64,000 nucleotides of DNA from Straminergon stramineum. Taxonomy: Eukaryota > Streptophyta > Bryopsida > Hypnales > Calliergonaceae. Below the pieces are notes generated by a model. The model was given only the letters and a program-made list of their open reading frames with translations, was not told the origin of the DNA and searched no databases. Shown in pieces: positions 1 through 11,939 of the stretch (its first letter is position 1; every line of letters begins with the position of its first letter). A program made the position numbers and the translations under genes. Location of the stretch: NCBI GenBank assembly GCA_963920665.1, contig OY987267.1:21142001-21206000 (forward strand). Reading direction: 5' to 3'.

Positions 1-7
1 TGGTTAA

Positions 8-897
8 CCCCTAAAAGCCTAAACATGATTTTTGGGCATTATAGATATTTTGGGCAGCTCACTACGAGCAAAATTTCCAATTTTTTTCTTTGCATTTTTC
101 TCACAACATGTGGTCAAGGAGTAGCTTTAAGGCCCAACAATTTTCATAACTTTTGACTATATGGTTAAAAAGTTATTATATAATATGTAGTTTCTTTGCC
201 AAGTCGGGCAGCTCGGGCAGATCAGAAAAAATCACTTTTTTCAAAATTAAAAATTTGAAATTGGTTTCCCAGATTTATATGTATGTGAAAAGCTTTAAAT
301 CATTCAACTTTGATTAATGAAGTGAAAGTTATGAGATGTTTTAGTTTGTGGGTAGTTATGGATTGTCTACTCTAAAATAAACTTTGAAGTCCTTCATTTA
401 ACTCAATTTTTAATATTTTTTGAAAAAAGTAAAATCATAGGATGTATATTGATCGTTGCAACATTACAACCACTAGGATTTTCATTTTTCAAGTCCATAA
501 AAAAATTCTTAACAATTTAGTATTTTCCTATATGTTGTCCAATTCCAAATAATTTGAATTTTTTTAAGCATATAGTCAATTTGTCTTGAAGAATTAATTC
601 AAAGATGCACATCCATTTTGGACATTTTTTCACACAAATATGACCTTGTGAAGAGTAGCTGCCAGGTTTTTTGCAGGGCCCTCCAAAGGGATTTTTGTCA
701 ATTCAAATGCTAATATCTTGCAATCTACATGGTGGAAATTTCTGAAATTTTTTCCACATGTTCTCAAACCAGATTATTACAAGATCCTAAGGTTACATAT
801 GTCCAAAAATAGTTTTTTTTCTAAAATTCGGTTCTTGTACTAGAAATGGCAGTTTTGGAGCGTTTTTGGTGAAAACATAGTCATGGGCCTTCAGGGG
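8..897. mobile_element. TTAA-flanked non-autonomous element, copy 1
   Basis: Bounded by TTAA at 4-7 and 898-901. The termini are inverted and begin CCCCTAAAAGCC on the left and, on the opposite strand, CCCCTGAAGGCC on the right. AT-rich inside with no coding potential. Closely related to the copy at 23,691 and, inverted, to that at 57,825. TTAA duplications with CCC-starting termini fit the piggyBac pattern, but no transposase is present, so the superfamily is inferred. Confidence 0.75.
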
Positions 898-1477
898 TTA
901 AGTACTAAAAATCTTAGGATTAAACAAGGGGATGAGGCTTTTGACACAAAGTATGAAAGGCTACCACTTCTTCCAATTCTCCAAGCACTACCATTTCTCC
1001 TATTATACCTTGTTCTTTTGGTTATTTAGTACTTCTTGCTAATTTGGCCAAATTGTTGTCAATATAGTTTTTCTAAGCATTTTATTCATTTTGCAATAGT
1101 TTTTAGTGCATTCTTTGCATGAAATGGGGGGCCCTTCAAAAATTTTCACTTTTTTTATAGTCTAATGTTTTGTGATTTGTATCTACTAAGTTAAACTTTT
1201 ATTTTCATGTGATTTTTCATTTAAAATTTGAGTCAAGTATTAATCCTAATTAAAGAATTCTAGTCGAATCTCAATGATGCCATTAGTTCTTGTATTAGTT
1301 GGAATTCTTTGGAATCTCACATTGTCTTGTGTCTATTATTTTTCCACAAGCTTCTAGTGTGAGAATTCCAAATCTTTGAGAATTTCCCCTAGAGCCTTGA
1401 CATGCAAAAATGTCGTTCTTATCAAATGTCTTCTCATATATTTTATGTATTTTATGCCACTAACGGCAAAGCTTTAG

Positions 1478-1650
1478 CTTTGTATGTAGCATTTTGTTTG
1501 TCTTCAAAGTTTTCCTTCTTCTTTTTAGCTAGTCCCCATCATTGGATCCTCCATGACATCAGACTTTTGGTTTTGTTTGTAACATCTTATTTGTTTTCAA
1601 AGTTTTCTTTCTTCTCTTTGACTAGTCTCCATCACTAAAGCATCAATGAT
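1478..1650. repeat. Two-unit tandem repeat
   Basis: Two units of about 85 bp in direct orientation sharing TTTTGTTTGT, TTCAAAGTTTTC(C/T)TTCTTC and ACTAGTC(T/C)CCATCA. A 78-codon open frame across it is likely fortuitous. Confidence 0.6.
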
Positions 1651-2499
1651 GGCCGAGCTGTGTGATTTGTATTAGAAAAAATTGCAAATTGTAATTTGTT
1701 TTGAAGAAAGTTGCAAAAACCTTAAGAGTAGGTAGAGTTTTGTGTGAGAGCTTCTTCAAGGCTTATTTTTAGTTGTTGAGAGTATCAAAAATTGTTAGAA
1801 CTTTCCCGGAAGAGTAAAATTATTGAAATTGCCAAACCACCAAAATATTATGGAGTTTTGAAGTTTCATTAGGAGAATTATGGACCTTCTTAAGGCCCCT
1901 CAGAAATTGACAAATTTATATTTGGAAATTGGGATATGGGAGTTAGTTTGAAGACAATAAAACTTAACAAAAAATAATCTCCATCTTGTATGGAGTTTAA
2001 GGCAAAAGACATGCTTACATTAGAAGGAACCCATGTATTTTTTATTAGTCCATGAATGTGGCTAGATGTCTAGTTGAACATCAAGCATGTCTATTATGGA
2101 TGTCTTGAAAAATCTATCAAGATTGACATGGCAAAAATACAAGGAAATTTGAAAAAACATGCCTTATTTTTAGAGAAATGTCATAGCAAACATGGTCAAA
2201 GAAGAGGCCAAAAGTATGCCATATGACAACCACATCACCTCCACTGGCTCCACATGAGCACCATGTAGGTGGGCAATGCTACATGGGATTTTTTTCACCC
2301 AACCAGGAGATGATGTGGCAACTAATGTAGCACCTTACATCACGATGTTTGAGAAGATTAATAGTGTTTCGAACAACATCAACTTAGACATTGAGAAGAA
2401 TTTTGATATTATTTTTAGCAATATCAACTTTGATGTTGAGACGTTTTTTGAGACATAAATTTGATGTCAAGGACATTTTTTGAAACATTTTACGACATC

Positions 2500-2660
2500 A
2501 ACTTTGACGTACACCATACACTATACACCTTACAAAATAGGCCATACACAATATACCATACATGAAGCACCATACATTGTACATTGTACATTATACATAA
2601 TATACTATATATTATATTGAATACACCATACATTGTACATCACACAAAATATATTGTATT
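2500..2660. repeat. CATACA/TACATTGTACAT-rich tract
   Basis: Short degenerate repeats of CCATACA and ATTGTACAT in a very AT-rich stretch with some palindromic TGTACA units. Low-complexity DNA; no gene. Confidence 0.6.
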
Positions 2661-3345
2661 TATTATTTATGTGGCATGGCTTGAAAAGCAATTGTTATTG
2701 TGAGTTAATAAATCATTGCAAGAAACATTGTGCAATTTTGGTAGCATTTTCCATAGTATTCCTTTTTTCTCCGGGAGTACTTTATAGTTAGGAGAAAAAA
2801 TGGGAAAAAATGGGAAAAAAATGTTTAAAGAATAATCTTTTAAGAAGGAGAAGCATAGAAAAATTCTCTAAGTAGGAGAACTAAAAAAGTGCAAAATCTC
2901 AAGAAAATAGGTACCTTGACATTTTAATTTGTAAAAAATACAAAAAATCATTTACAAAGAAACTAAAAATTAGACATTTTTGAAGACTTCACCAAAAGAA
3001 TGATCTTTAAACCATCTTCAATGTTTAGAAGTGTGTGCAAGGGAGCCCTATTAGCATGCATGTGGAGGATATAAAATAATGTTTTTTTGAAGTACACTTT
3101 GGTAGGTGCATGATTGCATGGTGTGGGAATAGACCATAGAAATTTCAGCTCTAGATCATTAATTTTGGGTACTCCCCGATACTAAAAACTCCTAAACCAC
3201 AAAGTGTGACAAATTAGCGAAATTAAAATTTATATATAAAATGATTTTTGAATTTTTTTGAAAAATAATCCCTCCACTTATTGTCTAGTTACTAATCTTC
3301 CAAAAAAATTAAAGTACATTTGCTTCCATCTTCAAATGTATATTT

Positions 3346-3498
3346 CACTACAAGAAAATGGGGGTATAAATGACTTCTACACAATGACTCTACCAGCAAC
3401 AATGACTTCAAAATGACTTCAAAATGACTATTTTGTAGTCATTGTCATCGATGTAGTCATTGTGTAGAAGTCATTTATACCCCCATTTTCTTGTAGTG
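3346..3498. mobile_element. CACTA-type foldback MITE
   Basis: A 153-bp inverted repeat opening CACTACAAGAAAATGGGGG and closing with its complement ending TTGTAGTG. The arms are about 45 bp and nearly perfect. The centre holds short repeats of AATGACTTCAAAATGACTTC. The CACTACAAGAAA terminus is the classic plant CACTA end. Flanking trinucleotides are TTT and TGT, so the expected 3-bp duplication is imperfect. Confidence 0.85.
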
Positions 3499-3664
3499 TG
3501 TTATGGCCGATGATAACTCAACCACTTCAAGTGTGATGCAAAATAGTACCAATCTCTCTTGCAATCACGCATATTGACAAGAAAAGACAAGCTATTTATT
3601 CAAGTGGGTGGTAGGAGGAAAGAAAAACCATACATGATATGTGAATTTTTTGAATTATACAAAG

Positions 3665-3830
3665 TTGCTGAAGTTGATGTCACAAAAAAGATTTGAATGC
3701 TTCAGTTGACGTATTAGCTGATATTACAAAAACCATTTGGACATCTTAGTTGAAATTGCAAAAAATATTTGCATGTTTTAGTTGATGCCTTAGTTGACGT
3801 CTCAATTGATGTCTATAAAAATATTGTTCA
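3665..3830. repeat. Degenerate repeats of GTTGA-motif units
   Basis: Imperfect units containing (T/C)AGTTGA(C/T)G or TTAGTTGAAAT, then ACAAAAA and CATTTG-like segments, repeat along this stretch. Similar wording, including GATGTGGCATGCCA nearby, recurs around 61,570-61,620. Probably internal repeats of a transposable element. Confidence 0.4.
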
Positions 3831-5028
3831 AATTTTCAGATGGTGTCGAAGTGTGTTGATGTGGCATGCCACTTCATCCTTGTTGGACACCATGTCAAGG
3901 AGGAATGGAATTACTTCTATACAAACTACAACAAATAAAAAAATCATTTCTTGAAAATCCAATATATCTTGTTGTTTACAAGAAGGCAAACACAAAAACT
4001 TTGACGAGAATAGGATGGATTGAATTTCATACATTGTTGGAAAAATGATCTTCTAAAATTGAGAAAAATTTATGTTCAATTCTAAAGTATATGGGACAAT
4101 AGAAATACATATTTATGGAAATTCGATAATGCAGAATGCATTAAACTAATTGTTTAGGACTTGTTAATACAATTTGAGCTACATTGAAAGTGCAAGGAAA
4201 ATGTAGTCATCCTACTATTTTTTCCCCCTCTATGCAATCTTTTTTTAAAAGCCTCCAAGGAGTTGCCCTTCTTCTATGTTTTCCATGTGGTCTCTTTTTA
4301 TCCCAGCCCACAATAACTTCTACTAAATTACCCGTTGTTAAATTGAAATTCCTTGCCAATGTAGTAAGTTTTTGTTTTATTGGTCTGTGTATAAAATGCA
4401 ACTATGTTTTTTTCAATGTCTCCCAAAACATCGTTGTTGCATAAGTCATCAACTCGTTCTGCTAAAGACATCCAAACATTTTTTGAAACATCCAACTCAA
4501 TTCTTCCTCCATGCTCGCAATCCCATCTTCTTGCTTTTGTTGTAGAAAACATTCTTGTTCATTGCTAACATCCAAAAAAAGGGGCTCCTACTAGTGTTAC
4601 TTATGAATTACAAGGTAATATAATATCATTGTTGTGAGTCATATGTCAAAGAAGGTACTATAGTCAATGGTAATACATTTGCATTTGAATTTAGTACTAA
4701 GAATGAGAAAAAGAAGCATGAATATTTAGAGTATAGCCTTGGCGGGTGTTCACAACATAGAGAACCTCTAGTTAATATCAATCAACAAGATAATACAAAC
4801 TTATTAGCCAAAGTACTTGAAACAAAACTAAAACAATCACACAAAACATGTATATTGCATGATGTAGATTCAACAATGCCCTAACATTATTTAAACATGA
4901 GTCTTTTATAGACTTAGAAGTACTAATAGATCACTGAGCACCACTATTGCATAACATTGCAAATGTCAAATACTAAGCCTTTCTCTACATCCTTAAGATG
5001 CTAATCCTATCACTACATTAACCATATA

Positions 5029-5109
5029 CTCCCTCCGTTTGGAAATTGTGTATCCATTCTCTATACAATCACCACTAAGAATGGATAAACTATTTTCAAA
5101 TAGAGGGAG
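5029..5109. mobile_element. Stowaway-like (Tc1/mariner) MITE
   Basis: An 81-bp element with termini CTCCCTCCGTTTGGAAA and the inverted CAAATAGAGGGAG, flanked by TA on each side (5,027-5,028 and 5,110-5,111). Terminal sequence, TA duplication and size are all characteristic of Stowaway elements. The arms extend inward through ATGGATA/TATCCAT. Confidence 0.85.
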
Positions 5110-5690
5110 TAGTTTATTTATTAGTAAAATAGTATCACACTTCATCTTCAATTCAAAAATGCATTGACCTCTGACCAGAGTTAATACTAGCTCTTGTAAC
5201 ACTAATAATAATTTTTAGGGATTTCTATAATCAATTAAAATGGATGAAAGTTTAAAGAGTTTAGGATAACAAGAGTTGCTTAAATGTATATGCAACATAC
5301 AGTATTGGAAATTTTTTTCATTGCATAGTCTATTTTTTTACTATTTAATCCTTGAAGGACACAAGGGGGGGGGGGGGTCCATGTGGAAATCATCATTTCT
5401 AAATCCATGGGAATAATTGGTATTAAAAATATCTAAAGAACTCATTTGAAGTCAAAGTATTGTAGAAGATCTCCACTTCCCACTACTAATTTCAAGGATG
5501 AATAGTCTAATTTTTGTCCAACATAGGAAAATGCCTTGTCATTCATCAGACACTAAACGTCTGTGGCATCCTTTTGGGTTAAAAATGGTTACACATGACA
5601 TAATATATTACCTTGTAGTGCATCTTGACGCCTTCCAACTTCTAATTGTTGATTTGAGTTAAACCACAGATTCAAATGATACCCTTCAAT

Positions 5691-5874
5691 CACTAGAAGA
5701 AATTTTCGTTAATTGAGCTAATGTGTTTTAGTTAGAAAACACAAATCTATATTGGAAAAAATGTAGTTTTGCAGTTTTTTAGTCAAAAGATTGCAAAATT
5801 GTGTTTTTTCCAACACAGTTTCGTGTTTTCTAACTAAAATACATTAGCTCAATTAACAAAAATTTCTTCTAGTG
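5691..5874. mobile_element. CACTA-type foldback MITE with AAT duplication
   Basis: A 184-bp element opening CACTAGAAGAAATTTTCG and closing with the inverted copy ending CTTCTAGTG. The arms are about 52 bp with few mismatches. A 3-bp AAT flanks both sides (5,688-5,690 and 5,875-5,877), the CACTA signature duplication. No coding content. Confidence 0.88.
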
Positions 5875-8800
5875 AATCTAGGCTTCAATCATGAACTCAT
5901 ATTTACAAAGAAAAATATCTACTCTGATTTAAAAGTCTGAAATTTTTTTCCTAAAATTGAATATTGTAGTGCAATTTGAATTTTGGGCCCAAAACTATAG
6001 TTTGGACTTTACTTTTCCCTTCATTGCTTTATATATTTTTGGTGGCATCAACAAAATCACTAGCTACTTCCTAAAGTAACAATGCTAGCGCAAGAATACA
6101 AAGATGTGAGCCTACAAGCCTTAAAGGCTTAAACTTGGTTTTAGGTATCTACCTACAACAATTTGAAGGTGTTCATAACATACATACCTATAATAATGAA
6201 AATGAGTCTATTATAACAAAATTTCCTTTAACATAAACACCTATAACCATAGAAGGTGTCTATAATATAGATTCCTAGGCTCATGAGCTCATAGATTCGA
6301 CTCTCACATTGTATCACTCCTCCTTGCTAATAATCATCACTACTATGATTACTATTAGTTTTCTTATAATTACTTAATTAGTATGTAAATAGGTCCATAC
6401 TGAAATGTCATTCAATCAATGTGAAAATGATAATTATTAAATATACATTGTATTTACAATTTTTTTTCACTAGTATTTTGAGAATTTGGGTATTAAAACA
6501 AATAACATTTTAGCACTTAAACATTTGATTCTAAAACTATAAATTGTCAAATTGATATAATTTAGAATTTCATTTCAATATTATTTTTGAACTCAAATAG
6601 TAAATTTTAGTAAATCCATTGTCAATCAAGATTTCAAATTATAAAAATATGATGAACACAAATATTTTTCAAGCATATAGGATCTTGTTTCTTTCATCCT
6701 TCTAAATTTTTGTAGATTCTCATATTAGTTCTCTAAAATTTGTACATGGTAGATTTTTAATTTTTTTGCTTTGCAAACATTCTATAGTTCAAAGTTTATA
6801 AGCATATTTTACTACATAAAATAAATCCTTGAATAAAAAATTAGAAGCTAGATACCACTATTAGATAGTGCAATCCAACCCTTGTAATAAAAACAACCTT
6901 CAAGAGTATTTTAGCATAGTTATCAAAATTATGAACCATTCATAATTTATTCACTATTAGAAACCTAGGTTGTGTAGACTAGAAAAATGACTAGAAGAAG
7001 ATGAACTAGATGTCAAGTTCATCATGTAGGGGCTCCTTGTGGGTCATTTTTTCTTAGTATACACTACCCAAGCTTGTACTAGTGATTAAAAATATCAACA
7101 TTAATAGAAATCATGAAAATAATCATATTTCTTCAAAATATTGAACCCAATATATGTATTCAAGTAAGAATATGGGAAACAAAGGGCATCCACATTTCAT
7201 TGAAAATGAATGAAACTTGATGTATAGTTCTTCAACAATAGAAGGAAGTAACCATGGTTTGCATGGATTGAGGAAATGCCCCATAAGAAGATTAACATGA
7301 CCAAATAGACTACATCGATTTGTCTTCAGGCTAGGGAGGGTACAAAACTAATGTCATCTATACAATTATTGCCATAATCAACTAAAAAATAAAATTGGTG
7401 GAAATGACACAATAGAGTAATCTTTTAGCTTACACTAATATAACCCTAGAACGTTGCTAAGGACTGAGATTGTCCGATGAATGACAAAGGATATCTTTGT
7501 AGTAGATAGAGGAGCAATTCTTCATCTCACTATTTGTATGGTGGGAGGTGGGGGCATGTAGAGTCTTCATAGGCATGAGTCAGCCCTCTTTGAAGGCCTT
7601 TCTTTTTTCAGAAGTACAGAGATTCAATTACACCAAAAACCAAGAGCAGCCCCACGTCGAACATAGTGTGACTTTGAGAAATTTGTGTCAAATTCACTTA
7701 TACCACAAATCAGCATTGATACCGGTAGTTGTGAATTGCCGAATCTTCTTCTCCTCCTTTTCCTTTTCCTTTTCCTCTAAGTTCTACGCAGCCCTTGTTT
7801 CCTCTCAGTATTGCTTTTGTGGAAATTGGCGACGTCCGAATCTCCCTCGCATTCATTGGGACCCAACCGGCTGAATGGGTTTGGTTGGACTTTTTGTGCT
7901 CTTTCTTTCTTTTCTTGTTCCTTGCGGTGAACACCGCCACCGACGACGTTACTGAGCTCAAATTCAACTTTCCCAATTTTGTACACAGTTTTCATTTCGA
8001 ACTCAAACTTCGGTGTTCTTCCCTGCCAGGCCACTTGTGACTGGCGGGCTTGTAATATTTCTTTTTGCAATGGAACCCCGTTTCATTTGTTTTAAAAAAA
8101 ACCAACTCAAACTTCGGTGTTCAAGCCAGGAGCTAAACAAGTTACTGTTTTCAAACTTGTAAAGATATCGAATCTCTGTGATCTGTTATTACGAGGTACT
8201 ATCGTCCTCATGAGCCAGGAAACTTCCGTATTGACCAGTGCAAAAGATCCGAAAGCAATTATTTAGGTATAGTAGACTGCCTGATGAGGATACGCCACTT
8301 TGATCAGTTCGATGGCACTTGGCAGGAATGCAGGAGGGATTTGGTGAGATGAACAATGAAAGCCATTTGATGACTCAGCTGTTTCGGGAGACTAATTTAC
8401 TTTGGGACCTTGGGCATTGGGAAGCGAAATGCCGGTGCTTTGATGACGGAGTTGACATGGGGTACTCGACCCACTCCACAAGTGAAGTTTGAGGTGCTAC
8501 CTCGATCTTTCCTTGGGAATCAACTTGGCTGGCTGACCCCAAGCCAAAGCGATTTTTCAATTATTAGGGGATTGACTGCCAACTGCAGTCGAATTGAAAA
8601 GTGGGGTTCAGCGTTGGAAATTCAACTTCTGTGTACAGTGACGAAGAAAACTGAGTATGGCCGAGTTTTGAAGCTATTTTTTCATTCAAACAACCGCAAT
8701 CCGTATCACAAGCATCCATGGGACAGAGTCCAAGAGTGAAATATAACGGAGGCAACCCATTTCCAACCACTTAAGCGGTTGCACCCATCTGGAGGGCGAG

Positions 8801-9260
8801 TTTCTCTTGTGTGATGGTGGTGGATTTTCCAGTGCGCAGAAATAGAGTTAAGAAGGTTTTCATAATTTTCTGGATTTTAATTTCTCAAAACATAATTACT
8901 ATGAATTTTTGAGCGGAAGATTCCGTTCCTTCCACTTTAGTCATATAGACCTTCCTATTTTTGACCAAGGGTTGGTTGCAAAATCTACCAAGAATTGGTT
9001 GTAATATTGAGAGTGTTGTAAACAAACACAATGTGCCACAACTACATTTGGAATTGTGCCATAATTAATCACTGTTCATTTTCTCTTGCGTAGGAAGAAA
9101 GTAACCTATATTGCCAAAAGGGGACAATGATAGGGAATGGGTTGCCTCTAATATGAGTGAAAGTTGTTGTATGCGACATATAACACATCCATCTATCCAT
9201 CCATTAAATTATTTATTTTGTTTGTTTGTTTGTTATGGTGAGAATTTTAGAACCATGTGT
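5875..9260. other. Gene-free stretch with a GC-richer island at 7,540-8,830
   Basis: The first part is AT-rich. 7,540-8,830 is clearly richer in G+C and has overlapping 60-109-codon frames on both strands, but none shows a recognisable domain. It contains the retroposon at 8,019. It may be a degenerate gene or element fragment. Confidence 0.4.
8019..8103 (+). mobile_element. Ultra-short retroposon, copy 1
   Basis: An 85-bp insert flanked by a perfect 19-bp direct repeat (8,000-8,018 and 8,104-8,122; core AACTCAAACTTCGGTG). It starts near CCCTGCCAGGCC, contains a stem-loop CCTGCC...GGCGGG, then GCTTGTAATATT and CCGTTTCATTTGTTT, and ends in an A-rich tail. A long target duplication plus an A tail indicates LINE-driven retroposition of a SINE or a heavily 5'-truncated LINE. 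Confidence 0.85.
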
Positions 9261-9265
9261 CCCAA

Positions 9266-10580
9266 TGTCACGCCCCTATCTCCTTGGGATGCCTAAAGTG
9301 CCTTTAGTTAGTCAGCAAGGGGGACCTTGAGGGTGACTTCCCAAGCCTTGCAATGGGGTAAGAAGGGAGAAATGAGAGACTCCCGAGCAAATAGGGCACA
9401 ATAGCGCCTTGGATAAGAAGAACATAGTAGCACACCATACATTCTTGGAAAGCTCTTGAGAAGACACTTGTAACCATCTAAAGAACGCATGATTTAGACT
9501 AATAGGCTAGAAGTTATGGCCGTTCAAAGTTGGAGGTGTCCCAATGGCACCGGGACACTCGAAGGCTAGGTGTGAGGGGTTCCTAGAGAATCCCTCAACA
9601 AAGTATGGCATGTAGCATATCATTGAAAAGATACAAAGACAAGGAAGTTAGAATACCAAGCATTATGAGGTTCTATGATATGAGCCAAAGAGAAGGGCTG
9701 TGGTGAAGGTGTGATGTTGCTCTCGGTGAACCCGAATCTTTGAAGGGCCATAATTTTGTGAGAACTTGTCGAAATGGGACAAGTGAATAGTCCACCGACA
9801 TTTGTTCATCGCATAGATATCCGAAATGGACTTGTATGTGCAATTTAGAGCACTGATCTCAAAGTTACACTGTTTGAAAGTTTGGAAGTCCAAACAAAGG
9901 TAGAACTTGGAGATTTTGGTTTGAAACAGGTGGTCTTCCAAAACCCATGGGGGTTTTGCAAGTACCTTAGACCCACAAGGGGGAGGGGTGGGGAGGCTAC
10001 CAAATGCCATAGAAAGTACTATAGGAGGGGTTGGCCTCCCTCTTCCCTCCCTCTTGGAGCCTTGGTGCGTCCCAGTGATTCATAGGTGGTGTTACAACTT
10101 CACCACCAGCTTCAAGGATCCATGGGACACTTATGTGTGTGTCCCAGGGCACTGGTTGGTTGGAGTCCCACTCTTTGCTAAGCCATTGGCATGTGTCCTG
10201 AGTTATGAATTCCAATTAGTGTTGATGGGTGAGTAGCAAATACACAATGGACCTAGTATGAAGTGGGGTGACAACTAAGAGCGGTTAGGATTGTGGTGAG
10301 TAGTGCCACTATGAGTTCTAGTACAGTAAAATGGAAGTTTTGCTCCATGTCACCAAGTGATATGCTAGGTGTCAAGAGTGGAATGCATGCGAGTAGTCTT
10401 GAGGACTAGGACTTAGCAATGTGAGCTAGAAATGAGAACTAATTTTGTGAATGCATGACATGTGCAGTGTTAGTTAGTTGGGCCTTAGTAATATTGAAAT
10501 TGGAGTATGGTGAGTCTTCAAAGTTGTAAAGGGCTTTTGTAGTCTATTTGGAGTTGTAAGGTGTTACTAGGGCTACAACA
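9266..10580. mobile_element. Solo LTR of an LTR retrotransposon
   Basis: A 1,315-bp segment starting TGTCACGCCCCTATC and ending GGGCTACAACA (TGT...ACA), flanked by a perfect 5-bp direct repeat CCCAA at 9,261-9,265 and 10,581-10,585. It has no gag/pol sequence and the second LTR is missing, as expected from LTR-LTR recombination. The TGTCACG start is common in plant Ty3-type LTRs; the superfamily is inferred. Confidence 0.82.
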
Positions 10581-10585
10581 CCCAA

Positions 10586-11935
10586 GGTCAAATTATTGGT
10601 ATTGTAAAAAAGCCCTCAATGAAGAAGGGTATAGAGTAGAAACTTAAGATATTGAATTTTAAAGTTTTTAAAAATGAAAAAATGAAAATTTTCTTTTTAC
10701 TTTTATTTTATTATATTAGGGTAACAAGATAGGGCACACTAGCCCATATATTAAAGTAGGCTATAAATTTGTTCCAATATTTTTTTTTCTTGTTCTAATT
10801 TGTTTGTTACAGTGAGATCTCTTAGACGGAACATCCTTTGGTCGCATTCTTGGTAACTACTATTGGAAAGCCCTCTACAAGGAGGGGGGCATAGACTTTT
10901 TGTTTTATAGTGTTTTGACTAATAGTAGAAAATATTGAATTAAAATTTAAAACTTTAAAATATTTTATGAATTTTCTAACTTTTATTTTGTGGCATGGCA
11001 CAAGGTACATTAAAGTAAACCTGCCTATGATAAGCAGAATGAGTGTTTTGTCCAGTTACAATTAGCAAAAAAAATCAGAGTTTTTTCCATACAAAGACAA
11101 CTGTGAGAAAAGAAGAGAGCAATGAAATTTTTATTTTTTTGACAAAGTATGAATTTCTTATGAGTTTTTGAAGTGTGATTACCAATTGGCCGAAAAGAGT
11201 TTGTAGACTATCCCATAACCAGCAGAAAGTGTATGCATGATGGCCATCCTACCACCTAAAGCAGTAAGAATATTTCCTACCATCAGTGCAATGTTTTTTA
11301 ACATGGCCAGAACATGAAGAATTAAAAAACTCACTTATTTTGATGAATTTACACTGAAAAGCTAGAAGTTCCTAAAACAAGGACTCATAACTCCATCACC
11401 ATCACCCAAGCCATTAATTTCCGTCAGGAACCAACTTAATGTAGTCCTAATCTTATTTATTAGAGAAAGTCTGTCATAGATTGTTGTAAGACTCTAATAG
11501 GTCATTTCCTAGGTGCCTAGTATGAGTGGTTTGCTTGTCATAGGTAGGTTTACCTTAGTTATTATAGAAGTTTGAAGAAAAAATGAATTGTGATTTGAAA
11601 AAAAATGAATTTCAAAGTTAGACATGTCTAGGACTTGATTTTGTGACAAATAATTTGGAATTACATTGTATTTTGTCAATTTTTCTTAGAACTCAAAAAA
11701 AACACTCCAGAAGCCTTGGTATGTTGGTATACATCAATTTAGATTGTTGTATATAGAAATTGAAGGAAGTTGACATTCATAGAATTTAAAATATTCACAA
11801 TTTAGCAAACATGCAAATGATGTTGGTTCTCACGATATTTAAATATTTTTTTTGAATTGAGAGCATGGAATTAAATTTGCCATTGTAGAAGTAGTAAAGG
11901 TTGCAACATAAACAATTGTTACGTTTTAACCCCTA
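10586..11935. other. AT-rich gene-free stretch
   Basis: Between the solo LTR and the possible TTAA-type element. Only short random open frames; no gene or structured repeat recognised. Confidence 0.5.
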
Positions 11936-11939
11936 AAGC

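Larger units (their letters stand above)
902..3345. other. AT-rich gene-free stretch
   Basis: Apart from the repeats listed at 1,478 and 2,500, I see nothing recognisable. The open frames are short, Phe/Leu-rich and look random. Confidence 0.6.

Noticed and set aside
1402..1638. A 78-codon Phe/Leu-rich frame
   Set aside because: It spans a tandem repeat and has the composition of random AT-rich DNA.
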